From a virus, in the IMG/VR virus record IMGVR_UViG_3300008267_000279, positions 1 through 27,322 of that record: DNA of 27,322 nucleotides, one strand, 5' to 3'. How positions within the stretch are numbered: the first letter of the stretch is position 1; each line of letters opens with the position of its first letter. The notes under the pieces are model-generated. The model was not told the DNA's origin, ran no database searches, and saw only the letters and a program-made list of their open reading frames with translations. Shown here in pieces: positions 20,043 to 26,861 of this stretch. Both the position numbers and the translations under genes were made by a program.

Positions 20043-20458
20043 AAAAAACACTAATACTACTAACTGCATTTAGTTTGCTTTCTTGCGGTACTATGAAAAA
20101 GTCAATAGACAAAGAAGAAACCGAAACAGAAATTAAAACGGAATCTAACAGCGTTTTAGACTACGAAAAAGAATCTTATACTTTAGAGCCTGCTTTTTTG
20201 GATAAGCCTATTTTAATAAGTAATAAAGATGGTACTTATAAAGAGTTTCATAATACTATTATTAAATATGAAAAAGACAAAGGAACAGAAACTAAAAAAG
20301 AAGTTGCAGAAGTAAAGCAAGAAACTGAAACTTTAAACAAAGAAGTCGAAAGAGATAATACCACTTTATTTTTAGGAATAGCTGGAGTTATATGTTTCTT
20401 TTTATTTCTAATTGTTTTGGTTATTCTTTGGTATATTAACAAAAAACTAACTATATGA
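20039..20458 (+). CDS. Lipoprotein with C-terminal membrane helix, u-spanin-like
   Basis: A 139-aa protein starting at ATG 20039 (ATGA overlap with the gene before; an in-frame ATG at 20006 would lie inside it). The N-terminus 'MKKTLILLTAFSLLSCGTMK' is a lipoprotein signal with lipobox LLSC (Cys16). A charged, Glu/Lys-rich coiled-coil-like middle ('KKEVAEVKQETETLNKEVER') leads to one transmembrane helix near the C-terminus ('FLGIAGVICFFLFLIVLVIL', about 110-130). An outer-membrane lipid anchor plus an inner-membrane helix on one chain is the architecture of unimolecular spanins, which fuse the two membranes at lysis. It is far from the holin and amidase and on the other strand. Confidence 0.6.
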   Translation: MKKTLILLTAFSLLSCGTMKKSIDKEETETEIKTESNSVLDYEKESYTLEPAFLDKPILISNKDGTYKEFHNTIIKYEKDKGTETKKEVAEVKQETETLNKEVERDNTTLFLGIAGVICFFLFLIVLVILWYINKKLTI

Positions 20459-21645
20459 TAAAAAGCAAATGGAGTAAATTCGATAATCAAATTGAATCTT
20501 ATATAAAAGATAGCGATTTGAGTAATTCAGAAATTGCACAAACTTTATTAAACACTAAAGAAAGCGCAAGGAAAAATAAAAACGTTGATAAGTTAAGGAC
20601 TTATGTAAGTCGTTTTAGGAATAGAGGGATAAAAGATGCTACTAATAATTTACAAGTAGATACAACAAACGTTAAACACCTTTGGTTAAAAGATAAAAAT
20701 TCAAGTCTATTCGTAAAAAATCCTGATTACAAAGAGCCAAGTAAAAAAGAAATAGAAGAAATCGACTTTGAAAGCCTTTTTAAAGATAAAATAAAACCTT
20801 TAGATGTAAGTTGTAAAGAAGTAAAAGAAAGTGCCTTATTTGACCTATTAACGATTACAGACGTGCATATCGGAATGAATCCAAACCCTGATGGATTTTC
20901 TTTGTATGGTGGTGTATGGAATGAAGAAGAAGTTTTCAAAAGGCAAAGTGAACTTGTTAACCACTTGTTAAGTAATCAAAAGTCAAGCGTTCTTTATATT
21001 GATGATTTAGGCGACTATATGGACGGCTGGGACGGAGAAACAGTACGCAAAGGACACGAACTTCCGCAGAATATGGATAACCAAAAAGCATTTGATGTTG
21101 GGTTTTCTTTTAAGGTTAATCTTTTAGAAACTTTAGCAAGCCATTACAAAGAAATTACTTTAACAAATATTTGCGATGATAACCATTCTGGAGCATTTGG
21201 ATACGTAGTTAATCAAGCTGTTAAGTCATATTGCGATATTCGTTTTAAACACGTCAAAGTAATTAATCAAAGAAAATTTATCGACCATTATAAAAGAGCA
21301 AATAGAACTTTTATTTTAACTCATGGTAAAGATGGTAAAAATTTAAAGTTTGGTTTTAAACCATTTTTAGACCCAGCACAAGTTGAAAAGATTAACAACT
21401 ATTTAGACGAACATTATTTAAAACAACCCGATACAAAAATTTACTTTTGTAAAGGTGACAGCCACCAAGATATAATTGACAAAACAACCGCACAAAATTT
21501 TGAGTATTGGAATTTTCCAGCTTTTAGCCCCTCATCAAATTGGGTACAAACAAACTTTAAAAAAGGTGCAAGCGGTTTTTATGTAGTAAATTATTTTGAA
21601 ACTACCGAGTCAATAAATCCTTATTATTTTAAATGGAAAAATTAG
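20455..21645 (+). CDS. Calcineurin-like metallophosphoesterase
   Basis: A 396-aa protein. After an N-terminal basic helical part (residues 1-60, 'NSEIAQTLLNTKESARKNKN') comes the phosphoesterase core: 'LLTITDVHIGMNP' (D-x-H), 'YIDDLGDYMDGWDG' (G-D-x-x-D), 'ICDDNHSGAFGY' (G-N-H-E-like D-N-H), 'FILTHGKDGKN' (histidine) and 'FCKGDSHQDI' (G-x-x-H). These supply the two-metal site. Such proteins are frequent in Bacteroidota phages, with unknown substrate; DNA-end or nucleotide processing is possible. It overlaps the spanin-like gene by 4 bp and is followed by a terminator. Confidence 0.8.
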   Translation: MIKSKWSKFDNQIESYIKDSDLSNSEIAQTLLNTKESARKNKNVDKLRTYVSRFRNRGIKDATNNLQVDTTNVKHLWLKDKNSSLFVKNPDYKEPSKKEIEEIDFESLFKDKIKPLDVSCKEVKESALFDLLTITDVHIGMNPNPDGFSLYGGVWNEEEVFKRQSELVNHLLSNQKSSVLYIDDLGDYMDGWDGETVRKGHELPQNMDNQKAFDVGFSFKVNLLETLASHYKEITLTNICDDNHSGAFGYVVNQAVKSYCDIRFKHVKVINQRKFIDHYKRANRTFILTHGKDGKNLKFGFKPFLDPAQVEKINNYLDEHYLKQPDTKIYFCKGDSHQDIIDKTTAQNFEYWNFPAFSPSSNWVQTNFKKGASGFYVVNYFETTESINPYYFKWKN

Positions 21646-21665
21646 TTTAATTAAAAAATAAAACC

Positions 21666-21673
21666 TATATTTG
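21666..21673 (+). promoter_or_regulatory. TATATTTG promoter element after metallophosphoesterase
   Basis: Perfect -7 element 21 bp past the stop, with an imperfect -33 (ttag, 21642-21645, about 20 bp away). A transcript from here would hit the terminator at 21711-21742 after about 60 nt, so it would produce only a tiny RNA. Confidence 0.35.
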
Positions 21674-21710
21674 TTTTTTCATAATTGGTTTTTTGTTTAG
21701 TTAGTTAATT

Positions 21711-21742
21711 AAGAGGTTGCAGAAATGTAGCCTCTTTTTTTT
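21711..21742 (+). terminator. Intrinsic terminator of the rightward operon
   Basis: aagaggttgc pairs with gtagcctctt (two G-U pairs), 6-nt loop, followed by a run of eight T. It ends the rightward transcript about 66 bp after the metallophosphoesterase. Confidence 0.85.
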
Positions 21743-21770
21743 GTATATTAAAAATAAAGTGTTATCTTTG
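21740..21770 (+). promoter_or_regulatory. Promoter of 48-aa gene
   Basis: TTTG (21740-21743, at the end of the terminator T-run), 19 bp, TATCTTTG (21763-21770), matching TTTG-N19-TAnnTTTG. The ATG follows 26 bp later. Confidence 0.7.
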
Positions 21771-21795
21771 AGTAATTAATTAAAACAATAAAATT

Positions 21796-21942
21796 ATGGA
21801 AGCAGAAGATTTAGTAGGATTATTACAAGCTTATTTGCTTGAAAACAACAGATTAAAAGATTTTTTAGATTATTGTGAAGAATCAGGGAATGATAAAGAA
21901 GAAGTTTCTGATTTAATAGATAAAATTGTTTACGGAGAATAA
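21796..21942 (+). CDS. Hypothetical acidic protein, 48 aa
   Basis: ATG at 21796 to TAA at 21940-21942, served by its own consensus promoter and followed by a terminator, so it forms a monocistronic unit. The product 'MEAEDLVGLLQAYLLENNRL' 'KDFLDYCEESGNDKEEVSDL' is acidic and all-helical. Its charge and size are those of phage inhibitor-type mini-proteins (DNA mimic or enzyme inhibitor), but no target can be named. Confidence 0.7.
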   Translation: MEAEDLVGLLQAYLLENNRLKDFLDYCEESGNDKEEVSDLIDKIVYGE

Positions 21943-21960
21943 AGAGTTAAACATTAAAAA

Positions 21961-21984
21961 ACCGCTATCGTAATTGGTAGCGGT
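21961..21984. terminator. Bidirectional terminator between convergent genes
   Basis: accgcta (21961-21967) pairs with tagcggt (21978-21984), flanked by A-run on the left and T-run on the right so it works in both directions. The stop codon of the minus-strand 77-aa gene (21965-21967) lies inside the stem. Confidence 0.85.
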
Positions 21985-22198
21985 TTTTGATTTGTATTAA
22001 CTTTATCTCATTTATGCAATCTCGAATAATTATGCAGTTTTCGTAATCTTCTATTTCTTCAAATACTTTTAAGAAGTTTTGCAAATCTTCAATCGGTTGA
22101 TATAAACACCAATATTCAAACTCTAAATCAGTTTTAAAAAGACTTCTAATGTAAATCGGGTTTATTAATTCCTCGTATGCTTTAGATAAGTCTTTCAT
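21965..22198 (-). CDS. Hypothetical acidic protein, 77 aa
   Basis: Acidic helical protein 'MKDLSKAYEELINPIYIRSL' then 'YQPIEDLQNFLKVFEEIEDY' and 'CIIIRDCINEIKLIQ'. The 'E-x-x-E-D-Y-E-x-C-I-I-I-R-D' segment resembles the UVR motif of UvrB/UvrC-type proteins (paired helices), which could mediate protein contacts. Last gene of the lysis block, 9 bp after the amidase. Its final codons form the transcription terminator. Confidence 0.55.
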   Translation of the reverse strand: MKDLSKAYEELINPIYIRSLFKTDLEFEYWCLYQPIEDLQNFLKVFEEIEDYENCIIIRDCINEIKLIQIKNRYQLR

Positions 22199-22207
22199 AA
22201 CTTTTAG

Positions 22208-22618
22208 TTAAATATTAGAATACTCTTTTTTTGCGTCAAATGAGGGACACGCCTTTGCAACTCCTTTAAAATCTTTATGCCCTTGAATAATTGCGTTTGG
22301 ATATAATTTACGAGCTTGTTTTATTAGATATAAAAGACTTTCTTTTTGTTTTGGTGTTCTTGTGTCTTTTGGTTTTCCTTTTTCATCTATACCCCCTATA
22401 TAGCTAAAATGGATTGAGTTTGAATTATAACCTTTGACACCATTTGTTACTTGCTCATAGTTTGCGAGTTCGTGAATTATTCCGTTTGCATCTATTAACC
22501 TATGATAACCTACTGTTTTCCATTTCAAAACGTTTTTCCAATAGTTAAGAATTGATTGCTTTGTTGCATTTGGTTGTGATGCGGTGCAATGTATTACTAT
22601 ATAGTCAATTTTTCTCAT
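22208..22618 (-). CDS. Endolysin: N-acetylmuramoyl-L-alanine amidase
   Basis: A 136-aa Amidase_2/T7-lysozyme-like enzyme, full length for a minimal catalytic domain. 'DYIVIHCTAS' gives zinc ligand His10, and 'IQGHKDFKGVAKACPSFD' gives His114 and Cys124, with catalytic Lys122. 'VGYHRLIDANGIIHELANYE' is the family's central strand region. It cleaves the bond between N-acetylmuramic acid and L-alanine in peptidoglycan. No signal peptide, so it needs the holin encoded just upstream. Confidence 0.9.
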   Translation of the reverse strand: MRKIDYIVIHCTASQPNATKQSILNYWKNVLKWKTVGYHRLIDANGIIHELANYEQVTNGVKGYNSNSIHFSYIGGIDEKGKPKDTRTPKQKESLLYLIKQARKLYPNAIIQGHKDFKGVAKACPSFDAKKEYSNI

Positions 22619-22625
22619 ATATTAA

Positions 22626-23159
22626 TTATTTACAAACATCATTAGACTTATCTTTTAAGAAAGTAATCAAATCAGTTATTTTTTTAATTGTGCTTTTTAT
22701 ATCAATACCCATCTTTTTGAAATTCTCAAAAAATATAGAATAACTTTCTACAATACACCAAAAACCAATTACACCAATTACTAAGTTTAATTTCATATCA
22801 GAAACCAAAAGTGTAAACGTTTTTAATTGGAATATTCTTTGCAAAAAGAAAGCCGTTATAATAGTCAAAGAATAAAGCATAAATTTAACTCCTGAGCGCT
22901 TTAATTTCTCTGAAGATATAATTTCAACTAAACCAGCTTTTTTGTTTTCTTTTCGTATTTCAAAATAGTTACCAATTACGCCAGTGAAAAAATCTGTAAT
23001 CATTAAAAATATCAATAACTCGATTGCCATTCCTGTAGTCTTTGCCATTGATATTGGAATTATTACTGGTGCTAAAATCATTCCTTTTTTTGTAAACATA
23101 CTTGATGTTACAATTTTGGCTTTTAATAAATAAGCCTTTGCGTAAACTTCTAAAATCAT
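22626..23159 (-). CDS. Phage holin (holin family 4-like)
   Basis: A 177-aa membrane protein with three to four hydrophobic helices: residues about 28-60 containing 'AIELLIFLMITDFFTGVIGN', then 'FMLYSLTIITAFFLQRIF', then 'LNLVIGVIGFWCIVESYSIF'. 'D-F-F-T-G-V', 'S-x-K-L-x-R-x-G-x-K' and 'E-x-x-S-I-F-E-N-F-K-K-M-G' are the hallmarks of the Phage_holin_4 type. It makes the inner-membrane lesion that releases the amidase. 7 bp separate it from the amidase gene and it overlaps the preceding membrane protein by 4 bp. Confidence 0.85.
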   Translation of the reverse strand: MILEVYAKAYLLKAKIVTSSMFTKKGMILAPVIIPISMAKTTGMAIELLIFLMITDFFTGVIGNYFEIRKENKKAGLVEIISSEKLKRSGVKFMLYSLTIITAFFLQRIFQLKTFTLLVSDMKLNLVIGVIGFWCIVESYSIFFENFKKMGIDIKSTIKKITDLITFLKDKSNDVCK

Positions 23160-23581
23160 TTTTTAGCGTATAATGATTGAACAAAAATTAACAACGCTAA
23201 AACTAATAAAGTAAAGTTTACAACGTTTATGTAAAAAGTAGCTGTAAAGCAAAATAAAAGCGAAATAAATCCAAATAAATAGTAAACGGATAGATACATT
23301 ACTGCAGTTGCTTTACGTAGACAAAAACGCATTTTTTCACGCCATAAGAACAATGAACTAAAAACTAAAAACAAAACTAATTGTGTTAATAATGGATATA
23401 AATAACTTGCGTAAAAGTCAAACGTTTTAGGAACGTAAAACCAATTTACAACGTTGCTAAACATTTCAACTAATAACACAATAAAAACTGAATACACTAA
23501 AAAGTTTTTCTTTTTGTCTTTTAATGCGTTTTCAATCGGTTGTGTAAATCTACATAAACCGCACTTTGGAACTGATGCCAT
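23156..23581 (-). CDS. Four-helix membrane protein of the lysis block
   Basis: A 141-aa protein with a Cys pair near the N-terminus ('SVPKCGLCRF') and four hydrophobic segments, e.g. 'FLVYSVFIVLLVEMFSNVV', 'LLTQLVLFLVFSSLFLW', 'FGFISLLFCFTATFYINV' and 'LLVLALLIFVQSL'. Located directly before the holin. Could be a second holin, an antiholin, or a membrane partner of the lysis proteins. The Cys-x-x-Cys motif at the cytoplasmic end may bind metal. Confidence 0.65.
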   Translation of the reverse strand: MASVPKCGLCRFTQPIENALKDKKKNFLVYSVFIVLLVEMFSNVVNWFYVPKTFDFYASYLYPLLTQLVLFLVFSSLFLWREKMRFCLRKATAVMYLSVYYLFGFISLLFCFTATFYINVVNFTLLVLALLIFVQSLYAKK

Positions 23582-23587
23582 AACTAA

Positions 23588-23986
23588 CTATTTTAAAATT
23601 TTACAATAAGGTACAAATACTAATCCAATCAAAGTTAATAAAATAAATCTTACAACCCTTATTCCTTTTCCGTTTTTTTCCATATTCTTAATATATCGAA
23701 TATCGCAATACCACTTTTTACAAAATGATTTATTTGCACCTTTTAAATATTCGTAATCGTGAAGCATTGCGTCTAAATCTAAATTTGGTAAATCGTTTAA
23801 ATCTTTTACAATAGTTGCGCCATCGAATTTATGCGGAAATCTTTGAAAGTATTTAAAAGCGTTTTGATAGTCTTTTATATCTTTGTCGTTTCTACCTTTT
23901 AAGAAAAGCAAAATATTCATATTAGAATATAAATCGTTTAACTCGGTACGTGTTTTATAAAACGTGTTATTTTTACTCCAAAACAT
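23588..23986 (-). CDS. Hypothetical protein with C-terminal membrane helix, 132 aa
   Basis: Basic soluble N-terminal part ('KTRTELNDLYSNMNILLFLK', 'YQNAFKYFQRFPHKFDGATI', 'AMLHDYEYLKGANKSFCKKW') followed by a short hydrophobic helix 'FILLTLIGLVFVPYC' near the C-terminus. The segment 'M-L-H-D-Y-E-Y-L-K-G-A' looks like a member of the phage DUF-type proteins often found before holins in Bacteroidota phages. A role at the inner membrane during lysis or in virion structure is possible. Confidence 0.5.
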   Translation of the reverse strand: MFWSKNNTFYKTRTELNDLYSNMNILLFLKGRNDKDIKDYQNAFKYFQRFPHKFDGATIVKDLNDLPNLDLDAMLHDYEYLKGANKSFCKKWYCDIRYIKNMEKNGKGIRVVRFILLTLIGLVFVPYCKILK

Positions 23987-23989
23987 ACT

Positions 23990-24355
23990 TTAAAATATCT
24001 GCCATTGATTTGCTGAACTTCCGTAAATTGGTGCTTGTTGTGTTACATAAAGCAACGCCATAGAAATAAGTAAATCCATTTCATTAGTATAACTTTCTGT
24101 TAACTCGATAGGGTTTTGAAGCAAATAAAACAAGCCATCAATATCAGCACTTTGATAAGTTACTTGTTTGCTATTTATGAAAGTCTTAATTTCGTTTTGT
24201 TCTTCATCTTGTGAAATTACATAATCATTTACTTTAGCTACATAACGACTATTTTCAGGTTCGAAAATCCAACCATTAATTTCTAATTGTATAATTCCTT
24301 GATTACCATTTCTACTATCGTAGATTAATTCTGTTGTGCTTCTAATTTTTGCCAT
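23990..24355 (-). CDS. Hypothetical virion-region protein, 121 aa
   Basis: A 121-aa protein, beta-rich in the N-terminal half ('GIIQLEINGWIFEPENSRYV', 'YVISQDEEQNEIKTFINSKQ') with a C-terminal helix ('SYTNEMDLLISMALLYVTQQ'). It lies between the LamG protein and the lysis genes with 3-bp gaps, so it is most likely a tail-fibre-associated structural or chaperone protein. I recall similar proteins in Flavobacteriia phages without an assigned function. Confidence 0.5.
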   Translation of the reverse strand: MAKIRSTTELIYDSRNGNQGIIQLEINGWIFEPENSRYVAKVNDYVISQDEEQNEIKTFINSKQVTYQSADIDGLFYLLQNPIELTESYTNEMDLLISMALLYVTQQAPIYGSSANQWQIF

Positions 24356-24358
24356 AAT

Positions 24359-25081
24359 TTAAAAAGGATAAAATTTACCTGTTCCTGCGTTATATAATTC
24401 AGCTACTTCCGTAGCGTTTAATTCTCTGTTTTTCCAAATTGCCATTTCGTCAAGCCTTCCATTTAGATAGCCTGTTGCAGTCCAATTTGCACGCCCAATA
24501 GTAGCAGTTTGAGAGGTTATTGGCATCTTTGTATATGTTCCTGCACTTGAATTTGTAGTAGCAGTTGAAACTCCATTTTTATACCACGTTATTCCTGAAT
24601 TTGCACCATTGCCATTATAAGTAACTACATAGTGTTCCCAAACATTTAAAGTAGGTGTAGCATTTATATACTTACCTATATATATTGAAGTTGTTGTAAA
24701 TAAATTTAAATATAAATTAACTCCTACTTTAGCTATCGCCCATTGGTCGGTTACTCCAGAAGCAGCTCTTTTATTAATAACATATTGAGTCCCACTATTT
24801 GATGCGGAATAACTCCAAAATGAAAAACTAAAAGGCAAGTCGCTACTAATTGTACTGAAATCAAAATCAGTAGTTTGCGGTGTAACTATCATAGAACTTG
24901 TACCATTAAATGTCGCACAATTTCCATTTTTACCAGCGTTTGAATAACTTATATTTGTAGAAGTACCATTGTGAGAGTTTACAACGTCGTTTGCATTTGC
25001 ATCTAAATTGTAATACGCTACTAAATTAGTTAGTAAAGCACTACCATATTTACGCCCGAATATGTAATTTTTAGCTACCAT
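24359..25081 (-). CDS. LamG/concanavalin-like receptor-binding protein
   Basis: A 240-aa protein dominated by one LamG-type beta-sandwich: 'LVAYYNLDANANDVVNSHNG', 'ATFNGTSSMIVTPQTTDFDF', 'PFSFSFWSYS', 'WEHYVVTYNGNGANSGITWY', 'TATIGRANWTATGYLNGRLD' and 'EMAIWKNRELNATEVAELYN'. This is the classic Laminin_G_3 order and it binds carbohydrate or protein surfaces, so it is a probable host-adhesion domain of the tail fibre. The start ATG shares one base with the fibre stop (TAATG) behind a G8 run, so it may also be made as a fusion with the fibre. Confidence 0.85.
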   Translation of the reverse strand: MVAKNYIFGRKYGSALLTNLVAYYNLDANANDVVNSHNGTSTNISYSNAGKNGNCATFNGTSSMIVTPQTTDFDFSTISSDLPFSFSFWSYSASNSGTQYVINKRAASGVTDQWAIAKVGVNLYLNLFTTTSIYIGKYINATPTLNVWEHYVVTYNGNGANSGITWYKNGVSTATTNSSAGTYTKMPITSQTATIGRANWTATGYLNGRLDEMAIWKNRELNATEVAELYNAGTGKFYPF

Positions 25082-25785
25082 TACGAAAGTCCCCCCCCTG
25101 AAATTATATAGTTATTAGTTGTGTATTGTGCCAAAAAACTCATAGTTTTAGCGGATTGTACGTCGCCATCACTTTCAGCGTTTATAGTTGTCCCACTTGT
25201 CAAAAATGTAGCAATAGCACCAGTTAAAGTTCTAAAAGTACAATTAAAATCTGAACGTAAACCCGATGGGATTGTAATGTTACAAGTTGCAGTAACCCAA
25301 ATTACAGCGTTATGATGTGAATTACTTAAAGTTGTATTTGTTGAAAAAGTGAAATAAGATTGTGTATTTACAGCCACTTCTTTAAATGTACCACCTTGAT
25401 TAACTAAAAGTTTATCTGTGTCGCTTAATGGTAGTGTAGCGGTTGTGTAGTCTGCTATATCGTTTGATAAGGTGTTTTCAGATAAAGCTATTGTACCATT
25501 TTCATCAGGTGCGAATAACTCCCTATCGGTTGTTAAATTATTAGCTTTTAAATCGACATAATTTAAACCCTCTGTTAGTTTTACTTCAGCGGTGGTTAAA
25601 CCTAAAACTTCAATAATATTAGTGGTCGTATTGCCTAAATCAGTAACTTGTTGTAAATTTTGGTTACCACCAAACTCACTAACTGGCACTTTTTTAGTTT
25701 CTCCACCCTGTACAATAGGTACGATTTCCGTACCTGCTAAAGGTAAAGTTGCGTCGTTTAATTCTGATATTTTTTTATTTGCCAT
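25081..25785 (-). CDS. Tail fibre/appendage protein
   Basis: A 234-aa protein with an internal repeat: residues 3-38 ('KISELNDATLPLAGTEIVPI' 'VQGGETKKVPVSEF') are echoed at 108-143 ('ADYTTATLPLSDTDKLLVNQ' 'GGTFKEVAVN'). This D-x-T-x-x-x-x-x-V-Q-G-G-x-x-K-x-V repeat is common at the start of phage tail fibres and baseplate appendages. The C-terminal half ('NTTLSNSHHNAVIWVTATCN') is strand-rich. It ends 'ISGGGLS' from a G8 tract, directly joined to the LamG gene. Confidence 0.7.
   Translation of the reverse strand: MANKKISELNDATLPLAGTEIVPIVQGGETKKVPVSEFGGNQNLQQVTDLGNTTTNIIEVLGLTTAEVKLTEGLNYVDLKANNLTTDRELFAPDENGTIALSENTLSNDIADYTTATLPLSDTDKLLVNQGGTFKEVAVNTQSYFTFSTNTTLSNSHHNAVIWVTATCNITIPSGLRSDFNCTFRTLTGAIATFLTSGTTINAESDGDVQSAKTMSFLAQYTTNNYIISGGGLS
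25091..25098 (-). promoter_or_regulatory. G8 tract at fibre/LamG junction
   Basis: On the coding (minus) strand eight G lie 7 bp before the fibre's TAA. Slipping -1, or one extra G, reads GGG ACT TTC GTA ATG and joins the fibre frame to the LamG frame without a stop. Confidence 0.5.
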
Positions 25786-26342
25786 TATAGTATAATTTTA
25801 AAGACATCTTCTTGTAAAATGAAATCTCCGTTTTCTTGTAATAAATATTCGTTTGTATCTGTTCCTGCAATTATAAAACCAGCATCTTCTAAATCATTTA
25901 TAAAATAAGCTTCTCTCTCTTCTTTTCCGTCAAACGAAATCTTATAACCGTTTAAATCTGTCTTACCTCCACCGCTTGTATAATTTAAAGTACCACTTTC
26001 TAAACCATTAAATAAACCAAATATTCTATAATTACCTAATCTATCTTTAAATATAATTCGATAATCTTTATTTAAAAGTTTTTCTACTTCATCGTAAGAA
26101 TCAAATTCTAAACTGATACTTTGATTGTAGAATTTACCGCCTGCATCTTGTTCCATTTGTTGCGATGGAGTCGGACTTACTAAACTATAAAAAGGGTAAA
26201 TTGTAGTTTCAGGAAAAGAAGTCAAAAGATTACCATTAGCGACTATTTGTGAGCGTGAATATTTAACATAAGGAAAAATAAAAACTTCATAAACACCACC
26301 TAAAGAATCTTTACAATTTCTATTCCAACCAGTTACAATCAT
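25785..26342 (-). CDS. Probable tail tube / structural protein
   Basis: A 185-aa protein. 'GWNRNCKDSLGGVYEVFIFP' followed by 'YVKYSRSQIVANGNLLTSFP' near the N-terminus and 'GYKISFDGKEEREAYFINDL' near residues 143-162 follow the pattern of tail-tube-like proteins in Bacteroidota phages. The C-terminus has two similar short repeats ('NEYLLQENGDF', 'FILQEDVFKII'). It overlaps the connector gene by 23 bp and the fibre gene by one base. The tube role is inferred. Confidence 0.5.
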   Translation of the reverse strand: MIVTGWNRNCKDSLGGVYEVFIFPYVKYSRSQIVANGNLLTSFPETTIYPFYSLVSPTPSQQMEQDAGGKFYNQSISLEFDSYDEVEKLLNKDYRIIFKDRLGNYRIFGLFNGLESGTLNYTSGGGKTDLNGYKISFDGKEEREAYFINDLEDAGFIIAGTDTNEYLLQENGDFILQEDVFKIIL

Positions 26343-26859
26343 ATCCTTTGTGTTTATTGTTTGCCGTTCCGAAATACCAACCTAAAGAAGTATTAACATT
26401 TTTACTTGCATTTACTTCATCTTGCCAACATTTATATTCTGTTATCGTATTTCTACAAATCCATTTATCAAAACGCTGTATGTACATTTGTGCAATACTT
26501 CTATATTTTCCAGCTAAAGCCAAAACTTCTTCTTTGCTTACTACTTCGCTGTTTTCTGCTGTATGCTTATATAAACCACCATTAGTAAGCATATATTGTG
26601 AAATCTCAATATATTCCGCAATAGCTATATTTTTTGTAATTGGTTTTACGTAGTCTGTAAATAAAGTTAAGTATAAACCGCTTAATGTATCGGCTTCAAA
26701 ATCTTCTGCAATCTTATCGTATAACAAAGTACCTAAAAGTGGCTCTATTGTGCTTATTTGAGCTGACAGAATACAAGGTAAATATTTATCAATATCTACA
26801 TTACCACCTAAAATTGTTTCACTCGTTAAAGTTTCTGGACTTACAAATAATATTTCCAT
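26320..26859 (-). CDS. Head-tail connector-like protein (DUF6712 type)
   Basis: A 179-aa helical protein 'MEILFVSPETLTSETILGGN' 'VDIDKYLPCILSAQISTIEP' with 'FTDYVKPITKNIAIAEYIEI' and 'ALAGKYRSIAQMYIQRFDKW'. The opening and the long helical bundle match the small connector-like family seen in Bacteroidota phages (DUF6712), analogous to gp6-type adaptors, inserted between portal and tail. It is preceded by the capsid-associated gene with a 2-bp gap. Family assignment is from memory, not a search. Confidence 0.6.
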   Translation of the reverse strand: MEILFVSPETLTSETILGGNVDIDKYLPCILSAQISTIEPLLGTLLYDKIAEDFEADTLSGLYLTLFTDYVKPITKNIAIAEYIEISQYMLTNGGLYKHTAENSEVVSKEEVLALAGKYRSIAQMYIQRFDKWICRNTITEYKCWQDEVNASKNVNTSLGWYFGTANNKHKGYDCNWLE

Positions 26860-26861
26860 AA

